From a virus: a DNA stretch of 44,453 nt. The stretch's first letter is position 1, and the number at the start of each line of letters is the position of its first letter. Location: the IMG/VR virus record IMGVR_UViG_3300030099_006678, positions 1 to 44,453 of that record; one strand, given 5' to 3'. Below, piece by piece: positions 25,301-33,623 of the stretch. The translations under genes were made by a program, and so were the position numbers. The notes beneath the pieces were generated by a model, which searched no databases, had not been told where the DNA came from, and worked only from the letters and a program-made list of their open reading frames with translations.

Positions 25301-28300
25301 TTATGTCGGTTACAACTATAGCACAGAAATTTCTGGTGTAGATAATGTAAGAAACTCTGACATTATTGATGTAAGACCTAGATTGACAGATTATGTTGTA
25401 ACAGAGGGTGGAAGATCTCCCTTTGAATTTGGTGGAAGAAACTTTGTTGATGGAACATCAAATGGTAATAAACAATCTGCCAGACATATTATTGCATCTG
25501 ATGAGTCTCTAACTGTAGATTACAATTACTATCTCCCAAGAGCTGATAGAATTTACATTGATAAAGACGGAACACTGGGATATGTGGCCGGAACTCCTGA
25601 TGACTTCCCACTTCTTCCCGATAGTCTTAGTAATGTAATGAACATTGCTAATGTATATCTCCCAGCATATCTGTATGATGTGGGTGATGCTCAAGTTAAA
25701 TTTATTGAACATAAGAGATATCAAATGAGTGATATCTCTAAATTGGAACAGAGAATCAAGAATCTTGAGTATTACACTTCACTTAGTCAACTGGAAACTA
25801 ATACTCTTAATCTGTTTGTTGAGGATGCAAACGGTCAAAATAGATTCAAGTCTGGTATCTTTGTCGATAACTTCACATCCCTGGAACCACAGGATAGTTC
25901 TATCGGTATCAGAAACTCCATCGATATAGAGAATGGAGTCCTTAGACCATCTCACTACACCACTGCTCTTAACCTTCAACTTGGAACAACTGCTATTGCT
26001 GGTATTGGAACCACGTCAAATGCAAACCAGGATGCAGACTTTGCAGACATTGTAGGTGCCAATGTTAAGAAGAGTGATAGAGTTATCACACTTGATTATG
26101 AAGATGAAAATTGGTTGGAACAACCTTTTGCTACAAGAGTAGAAAATGTTACTCCATTCCTTGTACAGTTCTGGCAAGGTGATATTGAACTCATTCCAGA
26201 AGTAGATGTATGGATTGATGTCAATAGACTTGAGGTAAATGAAGTGATGATGGAGGGTTCCTTCCAAGGCATTGCTGAGGCATTGGGTGCTGAGGTATCC
26301 ACTGCAGCTGATGGTTCTAGAACAGGTGTATCTCCTGTAACCTGGAATTCTTGGCAAACAGTTGGTGTTGATGTAAATACGTCACTTTCAAATAAGGTAT
26401 CCAGTAGCTCTGTTAGTTCCACTAATACTAATCAGTCGAGTTCTAATCAGAATATTGGAACTGGTACGCTGTCAACCACGGTCACAACAAAGAATACGAC
26501 CAAGACTGTAACAACCAACAACGCGATTACAGCTACCACTTCTGTCAATCTTTCTCAGACTAGATCTGGAAGACAGTTCTTTGTTAACGAAAGAATTGAT
26601 ACTGAGTCTCTTGGTGATAGAGTTGTAAGAAGAGAGATTGTTCACTTTATGAGGTCTCGTAACATTAGTGTTATTGGAACGAGATTCAAGCCATTTACAA
26701 GAGTCTATTCCTTCTTTGATGATGTGGATGTCAATAATTTCATGACTCCAAAGCTCATCGAAATTGAGATGATTAACGGAACCTTCGTTGTTGGTGAAAC
26801 TGTTAAAGGTAGAATGGATGACGGTGGATCTCAGGTAACCACTGGTGCTACTGTTGCTTCAATTGACTTCAGAGTAGCTGTACATAATCACAAGTATGGT
26901 CCTTATAATGCACCCACTGACTTCTTTGATAGTAATCCTTACAATAGAGATGTAGTATTCCCCAACATCTATTCATCTGCTTCTAGTGTACTGAATATTG
27001 ATACCTTCAGTCTTCAATCTCAGGACTTCCCACAGTTCACTGGATTTATTGCCAAGTCTATGATCCTCACTGGTCAAACCAGTGGTGCTCAGGCCAAAGT
27101 TACAAATGTCAGAATGATAACTGACAGAGTTGGAACACTTATCGCTTCCTACTTTGTTCCTAATGGTAACAATCCTTCTAACCCATCATTTGAAACTGGA
27201 AGATCAAACTTCCGACTTACAAGTAGTAAGATCAATAGTAGAATTGAAGGTATTGTATCTACTGCAGGTGAGTCTATCTTCTATTCTGAGGGTAGTGTTG
27301 ATGTCACTCAAGAAACAACATTGTCTCTGAGAAATGCAACTGTAAGAAGAGAGGACTTTACACAGTCTAGAATTATTGGTGGTACGGGTGTTTCCAATAC
27401 TATTAATGTTCAGTCTACGGACACTCAAACCTCTACTGATGTTGGAGTAAGTCAGAACTTCAAGGCTTTCCCACCCCCACCTCCACCACCAAGAGTTGAC
27501 CCTCTTGCTCAGACATTCTTTGTAGATGACTTGAGTGGTGTTTTTGTTACTAAAATTGATCTATTCTTCCAATCTAAGGACGAGAATGTTCCCGTTCTAT
27601 TTGAACTTAGAGACACCAAGCTTGGAACACCAACAGAAAGGGTTCTTCCATTCTCTGCAGTCTCTATCGATCCCAAGGATGTTAATTTAAGTGAGGATGG
27701 CACTGTTCCCACAACTGTCACTCTTAAGGCACCTGTATATCTCAATCCACAGAAAGAATATGCAATGGTTCTTCTGTCACACTCTACAGAGTATCGAGTT
27801 TGGATTAGTAGACTTGGTGAGCCAGATGTTACATCTACAAATCAAGAGGCTGGACAAATTCTTGTTACCGAACAACCTCTACTTGGTTCACTGTTTAAGT
27901 CACAGAACGCTTCTGTATGGACACCATCTCAATATGAAGATCTTAAGTTTACAATGTATGTTGCAAACTTTAAGTCACAGGGCACTGTATCTATGTTTAA
28001 CCCTGAACTACCCTCTGATCTTTCTCAAATTGACCCCAACGGTCTTACCATTGAGTCCAGACAAATCAGACTTGGACTGAACAAGTTGGTAAGTGACGGA
28101 GGGCTTGTCAAAGGGAGAACTGTCAAACAGTTGAGTATTGGTTCTCAAGGAACTCTAGTTGCATTTGCAGGATCTGCCACATCAGATTTGACAATCACTA
28201 ATGCTGGTGTTGGTTATACACCGTCTTCACTAGGATTCACCTACACTGGTGTCGCTCTGACTGCTATTACTGGTAAGGGTGTTAATGCCACTGTTGACAT

Positions 28301-29978
28301 TACGATTAATGGTGGGGTTGCTATTGCAGCCACAATTAATGCAGGGGGTTCTGGTTATGTCGTTGGGGATGTTCTGACACCTGTCGGACCCGGATCCCTC
28401 AACCTTGGAAGTGGTATTCAACTTTCTGTAGATCAGACTCTTGGTAATAATACCCTTGTTCTTGACAATGTTCAAGGTAACTTTACTACAAACGCATCTT
28501 ACCCATTATACTACGAGAATGCTGTTGGATTTACAACAGAACTCAATGGTGTTGGTGGTGCTGTTCTCCCAATTGCACCTATTAGAATCAATCATGAAGG
28601 ATCTTATATCCGAGTCTTCCAAAGAAACCACGGTCTCAATTCCAATGTAAACAGAGTTACACTCAGTGATATCAGATCTGATCATCCACCTCGGACTCTG
28701 GCAGTAGCATATCCCTTCAGTTCATCTACTTTTATAACTCTAGATAAGTCTGCTAATGCTAATGGTTACAATACATTTGAAAACATAGGGGTAGCTGGAA
28801 CTAATCCTGGATATGTCAGAATTGGTGAAGAGATTATTAGTTACACTGGTACTAATGGCAGAACTCTAACAGGTATCACAAGAGGTGTTGACAACACCAC
28901 TGTCACAAGACATAATGCTGGTGAACTGGTTTACAAGTATGAACTTGACGGTGTATCTCTAAGAAGAATCAACACTGAACATCAACTTGCAAATGTCAAC
29001 GCAAGTGAATTGGACGAAGCTCCCATCGGACTTGATTATTATTATGTCAAGGTTCAGATGAATGCAAACGGTGTCAATAGGGCACCTGCAAATGCTGAGG
29101 GATTCCCACCACTTTATTTCAGAGAGAGTAAACTTGGCGGTGGTCCTTTTGTCAAGGGATCTTACAATCTCCCATTTAATTTGATCACACCCAAGGTCAC
29201 AACAATTACTCCACTTGGAACTAACCTGATTACTCAAGCTAGAACAATCTCTGCTGCTAGTGTATCTGGAAATCAAGAATCTTATCTTGATAAAGGATTT
29301 AAACAAGTAACTCTCTTTGATAAGAATTACTTTGATGATTTGATGATGGTTGCATCACCTCAAAATGAAGCACTTCAACTTAACGCTGATCTCTTCCCTG
29401 GTAAGAAGTCATTCTCAATGAACTTCACTCTGTTGACCAACAACTCTCGTATCAGTCCAGTTATTGACCTTGACAATGCATCAGTAGTGTTCACCAGTAA
29501 TAGAGTCAACAGACCTGTCACTGATTATGCAGGGGACTTTAAGGTTAATGGAGTATCAGATGATCCCAATAGATTCGTCTATGTGAGTAAGAATGTAGAA
29601 CTTGAGAATCCTGCCACCTCACTTCAGGTGTTACTTGATGGTTATGTCTCCAACTTTGGTGACATCAGAGTATTCTACGCACTGAATCAGACTGGTCCTG
29701 TTCAAGAGTGTATCTTTGTTCCCTTCCCCGGATTCAAGAATAAGGATATTAATGGTTCCATTCTTAATATTGCAAATAATAATGGAACACCCGATAAGAA
29801 AGTTCCCAAGGTTGATTCTTACAGCCCAGAACCACTTATCAATGAATACAGAGAGTATAAGTTTAGCGTTGATGACATCAATCCATTTACATCCTTCAGG
29901 ATTAAAATCATTGGTACATCAACTAACCAAGCTAATGCACCCTTTATCAGAAGTCTGAGAGCTCTGTCGTTTGCGTGA
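22329..29978 (+). CDS. Giant DUF4815 baseplate/tail structural protein (2549 aa)
   Basis: The N-terminus has the DUF4815 signature: YFDDFDPSSNYYKILFKPGF, PVQSRELTGLQSILQNQVE, then MGNHFFKEGAKVIPGD. Further along are a short coiled coil (SKLEQRIKNLEYYTSLSQ, nt ~25735-25800), a Ser/Thr/Asn-rich linker (nt ~26385-26570), a seven-proline run (nt ~27472) followed by RVDPLAQTFFVDDLSG, one VxNxGxGY block (nt 28185-28390), and a D/E-E module (nt 28810-28942). The gene fills the slot between gp8 and gp13 where T4 has gp9, gp10, gp11 and gp12, so it may carry the function of the peripheral baseplate pins and fibre attachment; this is inference from position. No frameshift is seen in 7.6 kb. Its stop overlaps the next ATG (TGATG). 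Confidence 0.85.
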   Translation: MPQETNLNVAPYFDDFDPSSNYYKILFKPGFPVQSRELTGLQSILQNQVEEMGNHFFKEGAKVIPGDLTYVKDFFGIQIEPEFLGIPVGIYLDQLVGTKITGATSGITAKVVTYITDGDSERDTFTLYVNYENSPSSDEETQTFQDGEILTTSTNITYASTFISVGEGFATTIPQDAAIVGSSFNISQGVYFLRGYFVNVNSQTLILDQYSNTPSYRVGLDVIEEIVSSDVDPSLNDNANGFSNFTAPGADRLKISTTLSKKPLGRYDETNFVQLSEVKDGVLRLINKNTDYNFIGDEFARRTFDESGNYYIKEFVTSVKNSLNNNEGNRGIYNSNQTTQGGSVPSDDLGIYKISPGKAYCRGYEVETISPTLIDFNKPRSTKKVEDQAVNFGFGPTLNLNRVTGSATIGINTSLTVSLRDQRIGVNSLTAPGQEIGVARIYDFALETGSYDTAFPNLNNWDLSLFDVQLFSTITINEAVTLNTSTHIEGESSGAKGFLNANVASSTSIVATNVQGEFLKGERLLFNGVLDNARFIVKDVNHKLSDVKSVFSIVGTAATFTADTIQSKVRNFGSANVSASGGGESLISIPADPGFSFVGIASIGNIVRYSKPGFDIATLNRVIGVAKTNITVEAVATVNGVCDGTIPAAVTEVQNFELLSTKGTGSVAGSGNQANNRALYSTLPKANVSSVNLVDSEIVIRRQYTTSINNNSTPVINTEDKEVFLPFDEERYILIRSDGGTEVLTEDKFEFTNGSKSLKINGLGSNDPNTKLITTIRKTDVKSKTKIRNIAQDLIINKSNTTASGIGSTSLGDGLTTGNWPYGTRVQDREISLNTVDVYKIHGIFQSEDESDPVSPNMTLSQLDGVTGTTNDLIVGEIITGQTSGAKAIYLQKLDDTAIFFTYLNETVFANAEVVKFESSTVNAVTSSVSLGSKEITEDFQFFNGQRGTFYDYSRIIRNAEAQIPNRKIRVYYASSSYDAGDEGDITTINSYVGYNYSTEISGVDNVRNSDIIDVRPRLTDYVVTEGGRSPFEFGGRNFVDGTSNGNKQSARHIIASDESLTVDYNYYLPRADRIYIDKDGTLGYVAGTPDDFPLLPDSLSNVMNIANVYLPAYLYDVGDAQVKFIEHKRYQMSDISKLEQRIKNLEYYTSLSQLETNTLNLFVEDANGQNRFKSGIFVDNFTSLEPQDSSIGIRNSIDIENGVLRPSHYTTALNLQLGTTAIAGIGTTSNANQDADFADIVGANVKKSDRVITLDYEDENWLEQPFATRVENVTPFLVQFWQGDIELIPEVDVWIDVNRLEVNEVMMEGSFQGIAEALGAEVSTAADGSRTGVSPVTWNSWQTVGVDVNTSLSNKVSSSSVSSTNTNQSSSNQNIGTGTLSTTVTTKNTTKTVTTNNAITATTSVNLSQTRSGRQFFVNERIDTESLGDRVVRREIVHFMRSRNISVIGTRFKPFTRVYSFFDDVDVNNFMTPKLIEIEMINGTFVVGETVKGRMDDGGSQVTTGATVASIDFRVAVHNHKYGPYNAPTDFFDSNPYNRDVVFPNIYSSASSVLNIDTFSLQSQDFPQFTGFIAKSMILTGQTSGAQAKVTNVRMITDRVGTLIASYFVPNGNNPSNPSFETGRSNFRLTSSKINSRIEGIVSTAGESIFYSEGSVDVTQETTLSLRNATVRREDFTQSRIIGGTGVSNTINVQSTDTQTSTDVGVSQNFKAFPPPPPPPRVDPLAQTFFVDDLSGVFVTKIDLFFQSKDENVPVLFELRDTKLGTPTERVLPFSAVSIDPKDVNLSEDGTVPTTVTLKAPVYLNPQKEYAMVLLSHSTEYRVWISRLGEPDVTSTNQEAGQILVTEQPLLGSLFKSQNASVWTPSQYEDLKFTMYVANFKSQGTVSMFNPELPSDLSQIDPNGLTIESRQIRLGLNKLVSDGGLVKGRTVKQLSIGSQGTLVAFAGSATSDLTITNAGVGYTPSSLGFTYTGVALTAITGKGVNATVDITINGGVAIAATINAGGSGYVVGDVLTPVGPGSLNLGSGIQLSVDQTLGNNTLVLDNVQGNFTTNASYPLYYENAVGFTTELNGVGGAVLPIAPIRINHEGSYIRVFQRNHGLNSNVNRVTLSDIRSDHPPRTLAVAYPFSSSTFITLDKSANANGYNTFENIGVAGTNPGYVRIGEEIISYTGTNGRTLTGITRGVDNTTVTRHNAGELVYKYELDGVSLRRINTEHQLANVNASELDEAPIGLDYYYVKVQMNANGVNRAPANAEGFPPLYFRESKLGGGPFVKGSYNLPFNLITPKVTTITPLGTNLITQARTISAASVSGNQESYLDKGFKQVTLFDKNYFDDLMMVASPQNEALQLNADLFPGKKSFSMNFTLLTNNSRISPVIDLDNASVVFTSNRVNRPVTDYAGDFKVNGVSDDPNRFVYVSKNVELENPATSLQVLLDGYVSNFGDIRVFYALNQTGPVQECIFVPFPGFKNKDINGSILNIANNNGTPDKKVPKVDSYSPEPLINEYREYKFSVDDINPFTSFRIKIIGTSTNQANAPFIRSLRALSFA

Positions 29979-30211
29979 TGAATAACCTTATCCCAGTCGA
30001 AGGAATGGATGGCTATTTTAGAGACATCCATTCTGGTGCAATTGTGAACAAGAACAATCTTGAGTATAACACTTACGTCAGGAATAGACAAAAACTCAAA
30101 GAGGACAAACTTAAATTTGACAGTCTTCAAGATGAAGTAGTTAACATCAAGAGTGATGTGAATGAGATTAAAAATATGCTGAATTCTATCACTGAGTTAT
30201 TAAATAAATAG
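29978..30211 (+). CDS. Small coiled-coil protein (77 aa)
   Basis: ATG 29978 shares its A with the TGA stop of the giant gene (TGATG), indicating coupled translation; a GTG three bases upstream would add one residue and is less likely. The N-terminus MNNLIPVEGMDGYFRDIHSG, then AIVNKNN, is a pattern I recall as strongly conserved in cyanomyoviruses at this position. The C-terminal half is a predicted coiled coil (heptads in LKFDSLQDEVVNIKSDVNEI, then KNMLNSITELL). Probably a minor baseplate or neck component or assembly factor; function unknown. Its last codons contain the late box used for gp13. Confidence 0.85.
   Translation: MNNLIPVEGMDGYFRDIHSGAIVNKNNLEYNTYVRNRQKLKEDKLKFDSLQDEVVNIKSDVNEIKNMLNSITELLNK
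30201..30208 (+). promoter_or_regulatory. Late-promoter-like box TAAATAAA
   Basis: TAAATA at 30201-30206 within TAAATAAATA, overlapping the end of the preceding gene (stop TAG 30209-30211) and 26 bases before the gp13 ATG. Confidence 0.55.
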
Positions 30212-30234
30212 ACATATAGATAGGACCACTATAA

Positions 30235-31101
30235 ATGGCTCAGCCTAGTACTAGACAAGAACTCATTGATTATTGTTTGAGGCAGTTAGGTGCTCCTGTT
30301 TTGGAGATCAATGTTGCTGAAGAGCAAGTTCAAGATCTAGTAGATGATGCGATTCAATACTTTCATGAGAGACACTTTGACGGTGTAACACAGGTATATC
30401 TGAAATATGAGGTTACTCAAGCAGATATTGATAGAGGTAGAGCCAGACCATCAGGTGCACCTCCAAATGATAGTGGTTCAGTTGGTATAGCTACAACCAC
30501 TGCGACTGCCACCATTGGAGGAACAGCCACTACATTCACATTTAATGAGAACAGTAACTTTATACAAGTTCCGCCAAGTGTTATTGGAATAAACAAAGTA
30601 TATCAGTTTGACGACTCACAATCGATGAGTATGTCAAATATGTTTAGTTTCAAATATCAGATGTTCTTAAATGACATTTACTATTTTGGAGCTACCAATT
30701 TACTGTCATACTCTATGGCAATGTCGTATCTGGAGACGATGAATTTCCTCCTGAATACACATAAACAAATTAGATTCAATCAGAGACAAGATAGAATGTA
30801 TCTAGATATTGATTGGAATAATTTAAGAGCGGGAGAGTTCTTGATTATTGATTGTTTCAGAACATTGGATCCCAATGATTCTCCAAGAGTCTTTAATGAT
30901 TCATTCCTGAAACCATACCTTACCGCATTAATTAAGAGGCAATGGGGTCAGAACTTGATTAAGTTCCAGGGTGTTAAACTTCCTGGTGGTATTGAGTTTA
31001 ATGGAAGACAATTATACGATGATGCCCAAACAGAAATCGATAGAATCAGAGAGAGCATGTTGAGTACATATGAGATTCCACCCCTTGACCTTATCGGGTG
31101 A
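30235..31101 (+). CDS. 13: Neck protein gp13 (288 aa)
   Basis: gp13 and gp14 form the neck that closes the filled head and joins it to the tail. The N-terminus STRQELIDYCLRQLGAPVLE, then AEEQVQDLVDDAIQYFHERH, is the typical gp13 start (helical, with the DDAI-x-Y/F-F-x-E-x-H motif). The C-terminal part LRAGEFLIIDCFRTLDP and PYLTALIKRQWGQNLIKFQG is also characteristic. Length is close to T4 gp13 (309 aa). A Thr/Ala/Gly-rich loop (TTTATATIGGTATT, residues ~84-100) is the only odd part. The AGGA of its leader (30222-30225) serves as ribosome binding site. gp14 follows after 6 bases. Confidence 0.93.
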   Translation: MAQPSTRQELIDYCLRQLGAPVLEINVAEEQVQDLVDDAIQYFHERHFDGVTQVYLKYEVTQADIDRGRARPSGAPPNDSGSVGIATTTATATIGGTATTFTFNENSNFIQVPPSVIGINKVYQFDDSQSMSMSNMFSFKYQMFLNDIYYFGATNLLSYSMAMSYLETMNFLLNTHKQIRFNQRQDRMYLDIDWNNLRAGEFLIIDCFRTLDPNDSPRVFNDSFLKPYLTALIKRQWGQNLIKFQGVKLPGGIEFNGRQLYDDAQTEIDRIRESMLSTYEIPPLDLIG

Positions 31102-31107
31102 TGATAT

Positions 31108-32577
31108 ATGTTAAATCCATTCTTTCTTAACGGCACATCATCTGAACAGAACCTGATTCAGAGTCTCGTCAACGAACAACTAAAGATGTATGGTGTGGAG
31201 GTTTTTTATCTCCCTAGACTTTACGCGACTACAAAAACCATCATCAGAGAAGTAATCGAATCTGAATTCAAGAACGCATATCCTCTTGAAGCATATGTTG
31301 ATAGTTACGAGGGATATGGTGGTCAGGGAACCATTTTATCAAAGTTTGGTATCGAGAATAGAGATGACCTGACACTCGTCATCTCAAGAGAAAGATTTGA
31401 AAACTATATTACACCACTAACAAAACAGATCTCAAATATTCAATTGGCTACTAGACCGAAGGAAGGGGATTTGATTTACTTCCCTCTAGGTGACAGACTA
31501 TTTGAGATCAAGTTTGTAGAACATGAACAACCTTTCTATCAACTCAAGAAGAATTATGTTTATGAACTGAAGTGTGAACTCTACAGATATGAGGATGAGG
31601 TTATCGATACTGGAATCGAGACCATTGATGATGAGATTGCACAGATTGGATATATTCAAACACTTAATCTGATTGGTGCTGGAAGAACAGCAACTGCGAC
31701 AGCTGGTTTCTGTGCGTCAGGTGCAGTCAATAAAATTTTCATATCCAATATGGGTAGAAACTTTAGATCTACTCCCACTGTTGGATTCTCCTCTGCACCA
31801 GCTGGTGAAACTACTGCAGCTGGTATAGCATCAGTTTCATATTCATATCCTGGGTGTAAGGGAACAAGTGGTGTAGTCCCTGCAATTCTATTAACTAACA
31901 CTGGATGTGGATACACAGAACCACCAATGATTACTGTAAATGGTGGTGGTGGAACAGGATTTGCAGCAACTACTGGAATTTCTACTAATGGATCAGTTCA
32001 GTCTATTACTGTCACAGATGGTGGTGCTGGTTACACTTCTGCTCCTAAGGTCGCAATAGGAAGTGAACGTGCTAGTGTTGGGTTTGATAGCACAACTGCT
32101 CATTTTGATTCTACATCCTTTACCTTCGACAATGGTGCTCAAAGTCTAGAAGAATTTGCTGTTGGTATAGCAACTATCAACTCTTCAGGAATAGTGACAG
32201 CCATTTATATTGTCAATGGTGGTAGTGGTTATGACTTTACTCCCGTTGTGTTTATCGATCCACCTAAATCAATATCTGACGGTGTAAATGTTGGTGGTGA
32301 GTTTGTATTTAATGAAGTGGTCACCGGATCAACTAGTGGAACTACAGCACGAGTTAAGGAATGGAATACGGTAACGGATACAATGGAGGTTGGTGTTATA
32401 GATGGAACATTTATTAAGGGAGAGTTCTTGACTGGATCAACCTCAGGTGCAAAGTATGTAATTGGTAGTGCAAATGAGGATGATTTGGTCACACCCTTTG
32501 CTGATAATGATACAATTGAGATAGCGGCAGATAAGATTATCGACTTCTCATCCAGTAATCCATTTGGAATGCCCTGA
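31108..32577 (+). CDS. 14: Neck protein gp14 with beta-repeat extension (489 aa)
   Basis: The first ~175 residues match gp14: EQNLIQSLVNEQLKMYGVEV, FYLPRLYATTKTIIREVIES, YGGQGTILSKFGIENRDDL and FPLGDRLFEIKFVEHEQPFY. T4 gp14 has 256 residues; here residues ~190-410 are an extra block of Gly-rich beta repeats (LTNTGCGYTEPPMITV, TDGGAGYTSAPKVAIG, VNGGSGYDFTPVVFID), followed by two TGSTSG units (nt ~32325-32460) of the type also seen in gp7 and the DUF4815 protein. The extra domains would decorate the neck. The last residues (IDFSSSNPFGMP) return to a gp14-like end. Confidence 0.9.
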   Translation: MLNPFFLNGTSSEQNLIQSLVNEQLKMYGVEVFYLPRLYATTKTIIREVIESEFKNAYPLEAYVDSYEGYGGQGTILSKFGIENRDDLTLVISRERFENYITPLTKQISNIQLATRPKEGDLIYFPLGDRLFEIKFVEHEQPFYQLKKNYVYELKCELYRYEDEVIDTGIETIDDEIAQIGYIQTLNLIGAGRTATATAGFCASGAVNKIFISNMGRNFRSTPTVGFSSAPAGETTAAGIASVSYSYPGCKGTSGVVPAILLTNTGCGYTEPPMITVNGGGGTGFAATTGISTNGSVQSITVTDGGAGYTSAPKVAIGSERASVGFDSTTAHFDSTSFTFDNGAQSLEEFAVGIATINSSGIVTAIYIVNGGSGYDFTPVVFIDPPKSISDGVNVGGEFVFNEVVTGSTSGTTARVKEWNTVTDTMEVGVIDGTFIKGEFLTGSTSGAKYVIGSANEDDLVTPFADNDTIEIAADKIIDFSSSNPFGMP

Positions 32578-32587
32578 TTTAAAACTG

Positions 32588-32595
32588 TTAAATAG
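32588..32595 (+). promoter_or_regulatory. Late-promoter-like box TTAAATAG
   Basis: In the 38-base gap after gp14, 20 bases before ATG 32616. gp15 has no good ribosome binding site nearby (AGAGGTG at 32594-32600 is rather far). Confidence 0.5.
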
Positions 32596-32615
32596 AGGTG
32601 TAACAGTGTAAAATA

Positions 32616-33614
32616 ATGTTTGAGTATTTTTACAACGAGATTTTTAGATCCGTAATCATTGGTTTCGGTTCCCTTTTTAATGGAATTCAAATCAAGAAGA
32701 AAGATGAGGGTGGTGATGATTTTAGTGTCATCAAAGTTCCTCTTGCTTATGGACCTACACAAAAATTTCTTGCAAGGTTGCAACAAAACCCTGATTTGAA
32801 TCATCCTACTCAAATGACCCTTCCTCGGATGTCATTTGAATTTACAAATCTTGCGTATGATCCAACCAGGAAGTCAACCAAGACTCAAAGTATGGTCATC
32901 ACTAACGTAAATGGTGAAGAGGAGAGAAAAACATTTTTACCTGTTCCATATAATATGACTATTGTCCTTTCAGTTTATACAAAACTGAATGACGACATGC
33001 TACAAATTACAGAACAGATTGTTCCCTATTTTCAACCAGGATATACCATTCCAATTAAATTTTTAGGGGACTATGAGGAAGTTGTCAATACTCCCGTTGT
33101 TCTTGAAAACATTGATATGACTGATGAATATGAGGGTAACTTCGATACAAGAAGAGCACTCATCTATACATTCACATTTACAGCAAAAACAATGCTGTTC
33201 GGACCACTCACCGATGTAAGCAAGGATATCGTCAAGAAGGTTACTATTGGTTATGTTGCTGGATCCAGGTCGAACAAATACGAAAGAGATATCACATATC
33301 AGGCCACACCCAGAGCGATTAAGGACTATGATGGTGTAGTTGCTACTCTTCTTGCAGAGAATGTAGACATGGTTGAAACCGTCATTGATGTTGAGGACGG
33401 AACTCAGATTCCAGAAGGATCTTATATCTATATCGATCAAGAGGAGATGTATGTTGAAACTGTCACCGGTAACAAGATCCTCGTAAGAAGGGCACAGGAT
33501 AAATCCCCGATTCAAAATCATGTATTAGGATCTAAAGTCTTTACAATCAATCAGGCAGATAATGTTAAGATTGAGGTAGGTGATGACTTTGGATTTGACG
33601 GGAACGTGTTCTGA
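32616..33614 (+). CDS. 15: Tail terminator/sheath stabiliser gp15 with C-terminal extension (332 aa)
   Basis: gp15 caps the tail tube and sheath and connects the tail to the neck. The N-terminal 235 residues follow the family: MFEYFYNEIFRSVIIGFGSL, ... PRMSFEFTNLAYDPTRK, FLPVPYNMTIVLSVYTKLND, QIVPYFQPGYTIPIKF, then YTFTFTAKTMLFGP. T4 gp15 has 272 residues. The extra C-terminal part (from nt ~33350) contains DVEDGTQIPEGSYIYIDQEE, then MYVETVTGNKILVRRAQ, and a His about ten residues later, the same small module that occurs in gp7 and the DUF4815 protein. gp16 follows with a GAGGT ribosome binding site. Confidence 0.9.
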   Translation: MFEYFYNEIFRSVIIGFGSLFNGIQIKKKDEGGDDFSVIKVPLAYGPTQKFLARLQQNPDLNHPTQMTLPRMSFEFTNLAYDPTRKSTKTQSMVITNVNGEEERKTFLPVPYNMTIVLSVYTKLNDDMLQITEQIVPYFQPGYTIPIKFLGDYEEVVNTPVVLENIDMTDEYEGNFDTRRALIYTFTFTAKTMLFGPLTDVSKDIVKKVTIGYVAGSRSNKYERDITYQATPRAIKDYDGVVATLLAENVDMVETVIDVEDGTQIPEGSYIYIDQEEMYVETVTGNKILVRRAQDKSPIQNHVLGSKVFTINQADNVKIEVGDDFGFDGNVF

Positions 33615-33623
33615 GGTTAAATT

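Noticed and set aside
27691-28080. 129-codon plus-strand ORF inside the DUF4815 gene
   Set aside because: Out of frame with a continuous, well-supported giant gene; Leu/His-rich shadow composition.
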